DNA from: Steinernema hermaphroditum
Lineage: Eukaryota > Nematoda > Chromadorea > Rhabditida > Steinernematidae
Direction: 5' to 3'
Assembly: GCA_030435675.1 (NCBI GenBank)
Contig: CM059624.1
Span: 2,690,769 to 2,754,768, forward strand
DNA: 64,000 nt
Numbering within the stretch: the stretch's first letter is position 1; the number at the start of each line of letters is the position of its first letter. The position numbers and the translations under genes are program-made. The notes beneath the pieces are model-generated. The model was not told the origin of the DNA and searched no databases. It was given only the letters and a program-made list of their open reading frames with translations. Shown piece by piece: positions 1 through 16,842 of the stretch.

Positions 1-524
1 TTTAAAGCTGGTTTCTCCAACAGCAGAATACTTAATCGACTCCATGAGACCATGGTTATCAAGTCGAAGTAGTCGTTAAGCTCATCCTTTCTTGTTTCAT
101 CGATCACGGAGAGGATCCGCTGGCCTCTTCTGAGAAAACCTTGCCCAGGGATCAAAGTATTCTACCATGATAGAAGCAGTATTTTTCCACCGGAATCAAG
201 AAACTCCAATCGATTCGAATTGACGCGGGGAAACTCCAGCGCATTAGCAATGTCGTGTGTCGCTCACCGAGGTCACCCTTCATCTCTATCTGTCTGCAAC
301 CTCCGTTTCTGCCTGCTTGTCCCTAACAAACTCATAGTTTTTCTATTTCGTTTGTCTTTTTACGGCTTTTCAGATCGACGGTCCAGATTCGATCTACACC
401 TAGGAGACATTCATAACCTCTAAAGGGACGGTTCAAATCCCGGTCGAAATCCTAGAGGGAACGGTTCAAATCTTCAGAAAAGGACGGTCTAAACCTGAAA
501 TCCGTGTGCCTTTGAATTTATTTG
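1..524. other. Intergenic, short dispersed GACGGT-type repeat near the end
   Basis: No gene is supported here; the small open frames have no recognisable domain. Positions 421-510 carry three degenerate units with a core of GACGGTTCAAATCC spaced by about 25-35 bp. The same unit occurs at 13280-13510 and, inverted, at 51560-51680, so this is a dispersed minisatellite-like repeat and not coding sequence. Confidence 0.5.
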
Positions 525-1406
525 CTATAAAAGTGCGACCAGGAACGATCGAAATGAAACGAGCACATTAGCTGCATGCCTTCTATACGGGGTAAAAATA
601 ATAATCGACGCGACAGTGGAGACAAATGAATAACAAAGAACAATAACGAAGCTTATTTGAAAAACGATCTCGGAAAAACCGAACATTGTCAATTGGCCGG
701 GAAACATCGCCCACAGGGCAGCAGAAAAGACAACGGGGCAAAGTACGCAACCAAATATGAGACCAACGGTGCAGACGTAATTTCTCACAACAGCATGGAC
801 AAGACGTATCGTATTCAGTGATGGTTTTGATAATCTTGTACTCGACATCCGACGTATTTTATGGATAGCCATGCAACCGAAAAGTACATACAGTGCACAG
901 AAAAGGACTATAAATGAAAGGGCAATCCACAATTTGATGTTCAAGGTTGTGTCAAAACATGTCGTGAACTTCCTAAATGAGGACAGTATCACTACGCCAA
1001 CAGTGGCCGGGATCACAGTAAAGAGAGTCACTATCACGACCGCCTTGATTGTCGTTATCTTATGAAGATATCCATGAGTAGACATGCGAACAGAACCGTA
1101 GAGAATCATGGCCAAGTTGAGCTGAATTTCGGCAAAACCAAGATAGACTTCGAGAACAAATATGATTTTTCGTAGAGCATCTGGCATACTAGTGCTATAG
1201 GAAAACATGAAGTCGTCAACATAGAAGTGAGGCGAGAGTATAGGCACATTGACACAGCCCAGCAATGAGCACATGGAAATGGCTATTAGAAATCGCCGAT
1301 ATACAGTCATAGAAGAGGGCGATTTGACGATCAGAAGGTAGAGGTAGTATGGCTCGATTAAAATATCGAAGAAACTCACTATGAGAACAATGTAGTCGAC
1401 AAGCAT
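525..1406 (-). CDS. Nematode chemosensory-type seven-transmembrane receptor (Srh/Str-like)
   Basis: A single uninterrupted frame of 293 residues encodes an integral membrane protein with about seven hydrophobic segments, near residues 3-27, 38-58, 82-107, 122-146, 157-181, 208-238 and 248-272. After the last segment it has a FTPYRR motif. An aromatic-T-PYR motif at that place is typical of nematode serpentine chemoreceptors (str/srh/srd groups), which act as G-protein-coupled odour or pheromone receptors in sensory cilia. The length is slightly below the usual 310-340 residues. The absence of introns is unusual for this family and could mean a missing 5' exon or a retroposed copy; I see no stop or frameshift. 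The assignment to 7TM receptor is secure, the subfamily is not. Confidence 0.7.
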   Translation of the reverse strand: MLVDYIVLIVSFFDILIEPYYLYLLIVKSPSSMTVYRRFLIAISMCSLLGCVNVPILSPHFYVDDFMFSYSTSMPDALRKIIFVLEVYLGFAEIQLNLAMILYGSVRMSTHGYLHKITTIKAVVIVTLFTVIPATVGVVILSSFRKFTTCFDTTLNIKLWIALSFIVLFCALYVLFGCMAIHKIRRMSSTRLSKPSLNTIRLVHAVVRNYVCTVGLIFGCVLCPVVFSAALWAMFPGQLTMFGFSEIVFQISFVIVLCYSFVSTVASIIIFTPYRRHAANVLVSFRSFLVALL

Positions 1407-1566
1407 TGCAGCATAAGATATTCAATCTGAGCGTGGCAATATGAAATGGCACAGACATACAACTCAAATATTGCAGTGTGCGTAATATATCACGTAATGG
1501 AGCACGTGATGTCAAAACAATGGGGCTATAATCTTTAACGAGTTGTATTAAAAGCGCTGTCTTCAA

Positions 1567-2996
1567 ATCTTGACGGTGATTAGAACGTACAATTTAGAGC
1601 GGCTTTTCATTTGTTTCCCAACGATCGGTCGGGTCGTCCACTCCCTCTCTCTCTGAAGCTGTCTGAGCCGACTGAGCTGAGTGTTCTCGGCCATCGTTGA
1701 CGGCACAATGATCGCCCCGTGGAACGTAAGCCGAATCACATATTGCCCAGAAGATCATCAGTACCGCCAAAGTACCCGCGTTTCACAAACCGAAGATCGG
1801 CACCAATTTCGAAGCCTGCACTAACAGTCGCTCTAGCGATGTGTTTCCACTTTGCCCGCTGAGATTCAGCTTCTTCATCGCTGTGTGCACTGATGGGACA
1901 GCTGTCTTCGACTCCGACCAGGGATGTGCGGAATTCCGATTCCGACTTCCGCAGGTCCGGAATTCCGGGGTTTTTGGCACTTCCGATTCCGGACTTCCAA
2001 CTTCCGAAATCAAAAGCGTACTTCCGATTCCGGACTTCCGACTTCCGAAATCAGAAATTTTACTTCCGCACATCCCTGACTCCGACGTTGTCTCCTCCAG
2101 CGTCCCCTTTTTTCCCTCACATTCCGGTCGACGAAAAGCGAAAACCCATCGTTTAAGGGAAATCACGCCCTCGGCATTCCAGATGTTCATCGACAGAAGC
2201 TAGATGTTCGGCTACCGATACTCGGTCACACTTTCGAACATCGCTGATCCTAACCAGAGATGGGAAGGAACTGACTGGATCGGATGGAACGGCTGATGCG
2301 GATATACGACTCTGCCGTTGGCCATCCCCGATCCCGACGACCTGAGCGAATTCACGCTTTACGACAACTGACAACACAGGCCACAAAGAGGTACTCATTA
2401 GTACCTCGAAAACACCTTTCCGGTCTCCTTCTTCCGTCCATAGTCGCGTTTCTGAGAAATGATCTTGGGCAGAAATGTTCGGTTACCGGTTGTCGGACGG
2501 ATGGTCTCGAATGGAACACTCTGAACGCGACACGATTCTCCACAACAATGTTGCAGTTTATCTGGGCCACCCTGTATGTAGCTCTTTGATTAGTAGCGTG
2601 CTTGGTCGAGGTTTCAGTCCCCCGACTAAGATACCGGTTGTCGGTCCAGTTTCCAACATCTTTGATTTGGACGACCTGAGTGGGTAAGCCCTGTGGAATC
2701 AACCAAGGGATATAGTCACTATTCCTTCAAGTTTTTCTATGAAAACTAGCATCTACTATCATCACTCAGAACAGCAAAAACCTTCCGCTATCGGCCAACG
2801 TCACTTCTCAAGGGAACTCACACTACGTATGCACTTTGAGGGGGCTGTGTTGAAGTCACAATCAGCTGACGATCTGTTTTCACTTCCCCTCTGGTAAACA
2901 AGTGCGTCCGTCTTGTACCACAAACTAGACTCCTTGAACATTTATTTCACCAAATACATACATGAAAGACATAATGTACAAAAATCCTACATTAGC
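1567..2996. other. Intergenic: MITE plus fragments of dispersed repeats
   Basis: No gene recognised. 1600-1735 resembles the dispersed repeat also seen at 6520-6600 and 45400-45480 (shared text such as GGCCGTCATTGTTG and CACTGTGATCGCCCC). 2255-2370 shares a segment with 40150-40310 (a GGATCGGATGG core, then GGCTGATGCGG and an ATATACG stretch), a second dispersed family. The MITE at 1919-2078 is listed separately. Confidence 0.45.
1919..2078. mobile_element. hAT-type MITE, 160 bp, with 8-bp target duplication
   Basis: The element begins CAGGGATGTGCGGAA and ends with TTCCGCACATCCCTG, a terminal inverted repeat of about 15 bp. The interior is built of degenerate CTTCCGATTCCGGA/ACTTCCG units. 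The 8 bases before it (1911-1918, ACTCCGAC) are repeated exactly after it (2079-2086). An 8-bp target-site duplication with CAGGG-like ends is the mark of hAT superfamily insertion. There is no coding capacity, so it is a non-autonomous copy. Confidence 0.85.
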
Positions 2997-3003
2997 AGGC
3001 CGA

Positions 3004-3915
3004 TCAACCATAGATATCTTCCGAGGCGTACTTCACGTAGAGGAAACAGTCTTCCGGATCACGATATCGCTCAGCCAGCTCGCCAATTTGAGTATTCAAA
3101 GCGGGGAAAACTTGATCGCTGACGATGGCGTAGACAGCCATGTTGGGGAGGTGCAGGCGGCCCCTATAAATACGTAGCTCGATGCCCTTCTTTGAGTAGC
3201 CTACTTGATCATCACAATGAGTTGACCGATGGTGACCTCGGGAGAGACGATGAAGCGGAAGTTCTTCATCTCGGGCAGATACTTTTCGGTCATCATTCTT
3301 TCCACAATCACCTAAAACGGGTCATCTAGAGATGAAGTCCTAAGAAGAACGACTTACAGGAATCTTATCAGGATGTTCCATGCGGGTCTTGAAATATTCC
3401 GACTGGCGACAGCACAACATTCGACTGTTGCGGTAGGTGCGGCGGCGATTCTTGAAAAGACATGACTTCTGGAGAGGGTCGAATACGGTCGAAGTCGACG
3501 GGCTTTCGTTTTGGGGGTTGGAGAAGCAGTGGGAGACGTGCTGGTTGTTAGCCACTCGATCCTGGAAGAGAGAAAGGTTATATATTTCCCAGAGCTATCT
3601 TGCGAACAAGTCTTAGATCTAGGTCCGAGTTTGAGCCTAGCTTTGTCACAGCCTAGCTCCCAATATCAGAAAAACTAAAATGGGTCTAGGCTGGGCGTAA
3701 ATCTTAACCTCACCCCAAAAGACACCTACCATCTGGTCAATATTTTGACTATTTTGACACGAATCGATGAAATTGACGCCCATCTGTTTCCTGTCTAAGC
3801 CCTCGGCAAAGGAATTCCCTACCCCCTTTTCCCGAGCTGATAAGAAGTATAACCGATAAAAACCGACCGACATGGCGTCGACCAAATCGACGACTTTTTC
3901 CGTGAAACGTCCCAT
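3004..3915 (-). CDS. LC3/Atg8-family ubiquitin-like protein (LGG-2-like) with long N-terminal extension
   Basis: Four exons fit: 3915-3730, 3561-3358, 3311-3205 and 3163-3004, giving 218 residues. The last intron is only 41 nt (3204-3164); read through it would give a stop, spliced it restores the Atg8 register exactly. The Atg8 core starts near residue 95 and shows HPDKIPVIVER, then SPEVTIGQL, and ends FLYVKYASEDIYG followed directly by the stop, matching the LC3/GABARAP fold end to end. Atg8 proteins are conjugated to phosphatidylethanolamine on autophagosome membranes through a C-terminal glycine. Here that glycine is already exposed, so no Atg4 trimming would be needed, as in worm LGG-2. 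About 94 residues precede the core (exon 1 and the start of exon 2), with no recognised domain; a separate upstream gene or a later start cannot be excluded. Confidence 0.72.
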
Positions 3916-6900
3916 GTTTTCGTTGACGTGAAGATAAGGGTTACGAGTTCTGAAGTAATGTTGAAGGATAGGATAACGAACAATGCCACGGAGTAGATAA
4001 GGATAGCGCTGCTAGATCGCTAGGACACAAACATACGATGGAGCAGACGGACCCTTCTGAAATAATCTCCTTCCAGCAATAAAATATGCGCCAATATCAC
4101 GTAGCAAAAGGGTACGTCACCGGCATTTACATAAGAGTCACGATATGGACGGTGGTCGATGGAGTCACGTGCCGCCAGAGTCACGTGTCACGTGCGTGAA
4201 AACTCGCGTCACAGATAAGAGTGCTATATCGGGCACGTAGGAAGCGGGAACAAAGGACAGATAGGGGAGTGCACTTTGCAGAGTCTCCAGTAGTGGGATG
4301 TCTTTACACGTCCCAAAAGAAGTCATCGAAATATCCATAAGGAAGCAAAAATCGACGGATCAGATGACATCGCCGCCAGGATAGCATATCTTATATTAAG
4401 GGTCCAGAAACCGGTCTGATTCATTTGGATCGCTTCCCAGAGACCCGCCAAAGGACAGAAACGAAATGATGAAAGAACGAGTTTTATATACTTGCTTCCA
4501 TCCTCCGAGCATCACTGATCGAAATTCGCAAATTCCGCAAATGCGTGTGAGGCGTTCCCAGAAGATGACCGCCTTCCCTGAAATGCGATTGACTCAAGGA
4601 ACGTTTCAGCTTAGAGAGGTGTCCCGAACAGAAAGATATGCCAAACGGAGGAAGTCAGGGCAAGAGTAGAGACATAGCAAACGTCTTCTTCCCATAACAA
4701 TAAAATGGTCGACGCCATAAAGGCTGCACTTTCAAGGTCGATTTTCACGTCGAAAAATAGGAGTACAAGAGATGGGTAGGCAAGAACAGCGTTCTTTGTC
4801 TCAGAGTGACGTAAAAACATAAAAATAGATCGAAAATTTGTTTTATCAGTCTGCGCAGAAGGGAATAGATGTGCCTCCACCAAGACGTTACAGCAACAAC
4901 CGGGAATGTGTCAAATTCAACTATAATAAGGAGGAACCAAAAACTGTCTCCTATCCCTGATTAGTGAAAACAATCGAATAAGTGAGTGAGAAGACTAGTT
5001 TTCAATTAGCAACAGGTCCAAACAACGGCTCATGAAGAAACAACGATTCGGTGTTATCACATATGTTGAAGATACAACGGTACGAGCTTGATAAGCCGAT
5101 TACTATTCTGACTGAATCCAAGTTTCGTATTTTCTTCAACATCTAGATGCTCATGAAGAGAAAGAAGCTAGAAGCATTGAACAGAAAAAAATTTACCTTT
5201 TTAATAAGTCGCTTAAGGGGATTCGCTAGTTGTATGGAATTTGGAATTCACCTGGAATTCAAAAGTTCAGCCGTGTCCGTTTTAACCATTCTGATGACTA
5301 GTTGATTATCTATTCTGCAAATACACTTTTGACCCTTTTCGGTACTGCTCGGTACTCATCGGGCTACTACTGGGCACGTAAAAAACGATAAATACGAATA
5401 TTGCTGACGAAAGAGCGTCCATTGATATCAAATGTCCATTGAGATAAATAATCATCGTATCAAAAAGAAATTAGAATAGAATATTAGGTATCGAGATAGC
5501 ATCTGTGCTAGTACCATGGTTACTAGACTGCATGAGGGATGAGAGACTCTAAAAATGAAAGAGAAGACATAATAACAGGTGTAGACTTGATAGACCTGCT
5601 ATTATGAGGTCTAAGTTCTAAAAACTACGATTAAATGAACTGATCTAAGTATAGAAAGGATGAAGATTGAAAAGGTTTTCAAAAACTGACCATTTCAATG
5701 ATCACCGCCACTCATCAAAATTCATACTTCCAAATCGCGAACACAGAAACAAGCGTTCCGCGAAAGTCCGACGCACTTTAGTGGAACTCCATCCGTCCGC
5801 ATAGTCACCAACTACGCACACCAGCAGCGGTTATCAGCCGAACGTCGCCATCATTGTCTATATAGCGAGCGCCGCAGTGCAACAATGGAACATCGCTCGG
5901 TTCAGTCGGCGTCATGTGCCCGACGCTTATCAGTGTGCAAAGCGCTTTGGCGCCGCTGATTGCAAAGTTTCAATGTGTTCCTTTTTTATCAGCGCGTCAC
6001 AAGGGCCACCCGGAGTCACGAGGGTGGGTTCGTCCAAAAGGGAAAGTGCTTCGATTGTCGTTTGCAAAGGCTATTGTAGTCAATCGTACAATACAGTGAA
6101 CTGAGCCGTAGTCGAGCCACCTGAGCTAAACAAAGCATAGAAAGCGATCCTCGAGTTGGCTCGGATTACAATCTGAGATTACATTACTCTTTCTCTAGCA
6201 TATAAAGCAATCCTTGAGTGAGGCAGGTGAGCAAACAATCATATGTAGTTTGTGCATTTAGCACAGAAAAAGTGACAGGAAAAGTTGAAAATAACAACGT
6301 CTAAAGCGTTGAACAACAGGATGACTGTCAATTGCATCAGCTTACCGTCATGTTGACCACGCTTGCTTTGACGTGAACAGGCATGCATGATTATCAGGGT
6401 CGTGTGTTTAAAACGTTTCTGTTGCATACTAACAAACATGCAGGCAGCATTCTAAAAAATACGGTCAACGAAGTTACGTTGTGCTGTGACATTGAAGTGA
6501 CGAAATTACCACCTGTGTCCCAGAAAGCGAGTTGAGTGAGCGGTCGTTCCCGGCCGTCATTGTTGGTTGCACTGTGATCGCCCCGGATCCCAGAAGGCCT
6601 GGAACACCAGGGAGCCGTAGTTCCAACGTCTTGCCAAGAAGCCCGTCACTGCCGCCCGACTCCACCCGCGCCGCCAAAGAAGCCGAAGAAGCGTTACAAC
6701 TCCGAAGTCTGTGCCGCCAGCTGCCTTGATGGTTCCCGGTTTGCCCGTTGTGCTCCACCGACGCGTTTTGCCCAGATGCCGTTCTTCGCCCGTGCTGCCC
6801 GCGGAAGCCGCCGAAGAAGCTTCTCAACTCCGACGTCCGCCTCCGGGGCCAACTCTTCGCCTCTCTGATGCCCGCGCACACTGATGGGATCGTCGCCTTC

Positions 6901-8719
6901 TACTCTGATGCTGTGCCCTGCGCCGAAGCCAGAAGACCGATGACTACGGAGTGACAATGTGGTTTCTTATGCATATATATGACGTCTCGCAAGGCGTAAG
7001 CCTTAGATACGAGAAATAAACTCGTAACTCGTAACTCGTCCCAGAAAGCTCAGAAGCTCTCATAGTCCTGGCCCTCGGGAAGAAAGGCCCGATTAACAAG
7101 GGACGAATTTTGGCACAACTGTCGTGTAATCGTTTTCAGCTCATTTCGATGGTCCGGTTGGTCCGGATCTGTCTTGCATGATCGCAGATCAATGAAGAGA
7201 GATGAACTGAAGATCCTCTTCTGGATTCGGTTGTGGGCACAAGGCCAGTCTTCCCATTCCCATTAGTTGGCGTGGTCATCACAGAGGCTTCAGCGATGCT
7301 TCAACTTCTCAAGACGGCGCAGGTGGTCGGATGGTGACGACGGTCTTCTCGACAGGACAATGAAACCACTCCCTGGTGTTCCAGGCCTTCTGGGAGCCGG
7401 AACGATCATTGCACAAGAAGAAAACGCCCAATCACTCAACTCGCTTGTTTTCTGATGGTATACAAGATCAATCGTGTGCTAAAGTGGGACTTCTATGCAG
7501 TCTCTTCAGATACTTTTTGGATCGCGCTTCCATCCACAATAGTGATCCAAGTCCCTCTCCTTTATCAGCTTTAAAAGCGATAGCGCTTGACTTGATGGCT
7601 TAATGCAGTCAAGCTTTAGAATCTCCCAAAAAAGACACTAAAACCTCCCCGAAAACCAGCTCTTCTTCAACTTTATAGAAGTCATGAACAAAACGAATAT
7701 GCTTCCTATCCATAGAACGCGCTGATTGCGTGGATAGCCTACCGTAATCAACTATTGAGATCTCCCAAAACAACGATAATAAAGCCTCCATCCACTGGCC
7801 ATAAGTCACGCTCTTCCGCATCCGGCATCAAAACTCAAATTGTTTTGCGCCATCCGCCGCGCATCCCAATGACGGATGTTTATTTCTGAGATTTTTTTTT
7901 TGAAAATGCGACTCGAGGGGCGTCGGCCACCGCGAAACGCCCTCATCGCTCAAACGGAATCAATACGCTCGACCCCAATCGCCCTCCACAAGCTCGAGGG
8001 CACTTCATTTCAACTCGGACAGCTTTAATCCCGAATTCGAGGCTTTGTTTTTGCGTTTTCTGGGGACGCGTCCTTTGTTCGGTCAATAATTCAATTAGTC
8101 AGCGCGATGAATTGGACCCTTGTGGCCATGTGGCTTTGTTTTTGGATGTCTTCAGTTCACTTTGCAGCTTTGCGGTTTGATTGTGCACTTCTTGCTAATA
8201 CTATTAAGTCTTGATGACTTTCTAAGGATGATCGATTTATGTTAATGTTGTCTTCAAAGGGCATTTATCTTAACGGCTTCATTCATATTCAATATCTTTT
8301 TCATTCGTCGGGGGAAGGACAAGAAACACAAAAAATCAAGATGATGGACGGACGTCCTCTGATTTCATTTTGCATATGCCTCGTTGTGCTGTGAATCAAG
8401 TATTCAGTGCATATTAAGAGAGCTGATTCGATGGCCTTTTGGGTGGGATCTCTCTGGTTTCCATGAACTGGATCACAGACGTCCAAAACCGGAATTTGAA
8501 ACAGAGGCCGAAAACCATTTGAAATAGGCTGTAAAAGTAAATGTCGGGATGCGATCGTTGTTGACTGATTGAAACAACCTTTTTGCGGATGCTAGGTCTT
8601 GCGTTTCGTCACAGTTTTCTTTCCGCACGCAGAGCTACTTGGCCGTTAACGCCAGAAAAGGCTCCGAAATAGGCGCATAGCCGTGTTTATGAGAGATTTG
8701 TCAGAAAGAAAATAAGATT
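3916..8719. other. Long gene-poor interval
   Basis: I find no convincing gene in this 4.8 kb. Short open frames, for example 4611-4883 (-), 5877-6104 (+) and 7609-7821 (-), lack recognisable domains, conserved exon borders or partners. The region contains the TIR-bearing repeat at 6520-7465 and otherwise reads as ordinary AT-rich intergenic sequence. Confidence 0.45.
6520..7465. mobile_element. Candidate non-autonomous DNA transposon with about 190-bp inverted ends
   Basis: The left part (6520-6705) and the right part (7280-7465) are inverted copies. Both contain, in opposite orientation, a CGAGTTGAGTGA segment, an AGAAGGCCTGGAACACCAGG segment and then AGAAG-CCCGTC and GCGCCG stretches. Related copies lie at 34040-34540 (which also shares the GCATAAGCC...AATAAACTCGTAACTCG part with 6985-7035) and in part at 1600-1735, 45400-45480 and 60120-60330. 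No transposase frame is visible. Exact ends and target duplication are not resolved. Confidence 0.5.
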
Positions 8720-8801
8720 CGCAGTCAGCAGGATTCGAACCTACGCGGGCAGAGCCCAATTGATTTCTAGTCAATCTCCTTAACCACTCGGACATGACTG
8801 C
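8720..8801 (-). tRNA. tRNA-Ser (AGA)
   Basis: The reverse strand folds as an 82-nt class II tRNA. The acceptor stem is GCAGTCA/TGACTGC with discriminator G, the D arm contains the A-box-like GAGTGGTTAAGG, and the anticodon stem ATTGA/TCAAT closes the loop CTAGAAA (anticodon AGA). A long variable arm GGGCTCTGCCC follows, then the T arm with GGTTCGAATCC. The long variable arm and AGA anticodon identify a serine tRNA. No intron is seen. Confidence 0.95.
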
Positions 8802-9852
8802 ATGTGTAGTCTGTGGGGTGAATAGCCAAAAAGTGCTGCACATCGATCGGAATACTCTCTCTATTATGATTGTGGAAAAAGGAGGCTATCTAAATACGGT
8901 AATGTCGGGAGTTCACTTTGCGCAGCCGCGTTTATAAGTTTACAAAAGTATTTTCTCAAAAACAGCATACGGCATAGGTGAGATCGTTCCAGAACCGGGA
9001 GAAGCCACACATACCTGTTTCAGAAACTTGGGTCAGCGTAGATCTAGATTCTTCATTAGACTGCATGATGTCTTTTTAGGGTGCGGTTTTCCGAGAGCGA
9101 TTCGTCGACTTCATAGCGCGGTAAAAGTTGTCCCTGCTGTTCAATGTTAACCTCCTGTTTCATTCAATTTGCTCCCTTCTCATTCAGTGTTAAAATTCGC
9201 TTGACATATGGACGGCAGGAGGATTTAACAAAAAGGGCCTAACCTTTTCAGCTTTTCGTGGTGGAACTCGGCCTCTGTTTGGAGGCAGACACCCAAAACC
9301 GGACTCCACATGGAACCTCCCGTAGCAGTGGTGGAACTTCGTCTTATTGAGGCGTTTTAGCGAACTAACAAATACAGGGGATGCAGATAAATGGACTCGA
9401 ACTTCGCTCCAAAGTCTCAAATGTCCAACATTCAAATATCTCAGAAACGTGGTTAGTACATTGATAAAGTTTATCGCCAGTTCCGAGATGGGTGCGAAGT
9501 TACTTTTTCTCATCTTTTACTAACAATAAACTTGTCCTCTTCCATCCACCACATAGCCGAATCATTCACTATCCGTACGAGTCTCTCCCCTAAAATCCGT
9601 TTCCAGTTCAGCTGCTAATTCGGATTGTTTACGAGCCCCTGTCACTAACACTTTCTCATGCATGATTAATTCTGCAACGACCGAAATCCCACTTCTCCCA
9701 ATCTCGTTTATTTTCGCGTTTCAAAACCAAAATCAAGTCGAGTTTTTCTTTGCCAAAAAATCGATATCCCCCCCGCCATTTCCAGGAGATTCATGCTGTC
9801 CGCCAGAAGGTCACTTTAAATCGTATTTACATCGAAGAGCAAACATCGTCCG
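8802..9852. other. Intergenic upstream of rab4
   Basis: No gene is supported. The 107-codon frame at 9190-9513 (-) has no recognised domain. The end of this stretch is presumably the promoter and 5' leader of rab4; I see no distinctive element there. Confidence 0.4.
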
Positions 9853-15428
<5,576 letters not shown>

Positions 15429-15805
15429 AACGATCGCTTTATTCATGTATGTATGGTACTGCTCTGTGCAATGAATATATACACAGATGTGGCTGATCAC
15501 AAAAGTGCTACTTTAGAGGGCTTTGAGAGCAGATTTTTCGTATGAAAACACATAGATGCAACGTTTCTAAAGGGACGATGCTTTCTCTCGCTGGTTTCTC
15601 GCAATATATGTTTAATAGAAAATCCTGACGTTCGATACTGTAAACAATCTTGCAGAACGCGAATTCTCTTTCCGATGTGGGCAATGGAAACGTCTCTCCT
15701 TTGTGTTGTGCAAAAAATAAAACGCGCGATTAATTCCGACTTTCCTTTTCGCCCCATAAAAGAGCCCTATCACTGGATGCAAGCATTCACCGCTTCCTCG
15801 TCAAG

Positions 15806-16069
15806 ATGAAGGTCGTCTTTGCCACTCTGCTTCTCGTCGCCGCTGTTTGGTTGCAGTCCGGAGAATGCGTGAGATATCCTCGATATCCTCTCCGCAAAGA
15901 AGAGTTCATCTTGGATTACGATCTGGACAATGACGGCCACGGCTTCAAGTCCGCAAATTCCGGTGGCCGGCCGGTAGACTTCTGCAGATTATACCCGCAC
16001 CTCTGCAACTATCGTTCATTCAAATCTTACTGCGAGTGGCAATCAAATGGCGAAATGTGGTGCGCCTAA
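15806..16069 (+). CDS. Small secreted four-cysteine protein, copy A
   Basis: The intronless 87-residue frame begins with a strong signal peptide (about residues 1-21, MKVVFATLLLVAAVWLQSGEC). A positively charged stretch with RYPRYPLRKEE and an acidic segment LDYDLDNDGHG follow. The C-terminal module has four cysteines: FCRLYPHLCNY, SYCEWQ and MWCA at the very end. I do not recognise the family. It resembles small secreted effectors or peptide precursors, and the RYPRYPLRK stretch could be a processing site. A twin at 18481-18744 differs by one visible residue (R-K-E versus R-N-E). Conservation of an open frame in both arms argues that it is a real gene. An AATAAA lies just downstream. Confidence 0.7.
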   Translation: MKVVFATLLLVAAVWLQSGECVRYPRYPLRKEEFILDYDLDNDGHGFKSANSGGRPVDFCRLYPHLCNYRSFKSYCEWQSNGEMWCA

Positions 16070-16257
16070 TGTGTTCGTCACCATGATATTTTCAATAAAA
16101 TTTTGTGCATCTGAGATTCTAGTTCAGATAAGAGGCACGAGGGTTTCATATCTTCGAGGTTTTGGGCTTTCTACGATGGGAGAGAGGGCTCTGTTTATGC
16201 TAGGAAGCACTTATTGAAATAATCAGACTTGAGACTATGCATCAACTCAATACACCC

Positions 16258-16842
16258 CTAACTGCTCATGTCCATCTTCAAAACCTGGACTTGATAGACC
16301 TGTGCCAGAGTGACGAACACCTTGGCCTTGATAGCCTGCCAGGTGGACTCGGTGACGGGGACGGGAGCGGTCACGGCGACAGTAACCGGCCAAGTCTTCG
16401 AGAGAACGGTGCCTTCGGTCTTGTCTTTGTCAGTCAACACAACACTGAGGTCGCTCGGCAGTCCGCTGATATCGATTGTGGGGAACGCTGTCATACCGTA
16501 CTCCACGCATGCCACCTTGATCTAAATCCGAAGAGTTTGAATCCGCTTGATTGAAGGATTGAAGGTATTACGGCATAGGTGATCTCTTTCTTGATGAAGT
16601 CTCTAGCTGCGTCGGTGCTCTTTTGCTGGAGCGGCGCATCTCCGACGGTCCATCGAACAGAAGGCGCCACGTCCATGTTGTACGTTTTCTTGCTTGATGG
16701 CGCATCTGTGGGTGGTTAGAATGAGATTGCACAAATATCGAATGCCCTAACCATTTGATGATCCAGACGAACTGGACGATCCGGGCGAGCAGCCTTGAGA
16801 GGTGGAGAACAGGAAGAGGAGAGCGAACAGAGTCACAACCAT
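16258..16842 (-). CDS. Secreted protein of unknown family, 162 residues, copy A
   Basis: Three exons (16842-16752, 16705-16572, 16521-16258) with phases 1 and 0 give 162 residues. A signal peptide (about residues 1-17, MVVTLFALLFLFSTSQGC) is followed by a Ser/Gly-rich linker. The globular part contains DVAPSVRWTVGDAPL, KKEITYAIKVACVEYG, then a beta-rich C-terminal half with PVTVAVTAPVPVTESTWQ and VFVTLAQVYQVQVLKM. Both introns are about 46-50 nt and both copies use identical borders. The family is unknown to me. It converges on the 87-residue gene in the same arm (188 nt between stops). Confidence 0.7.
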
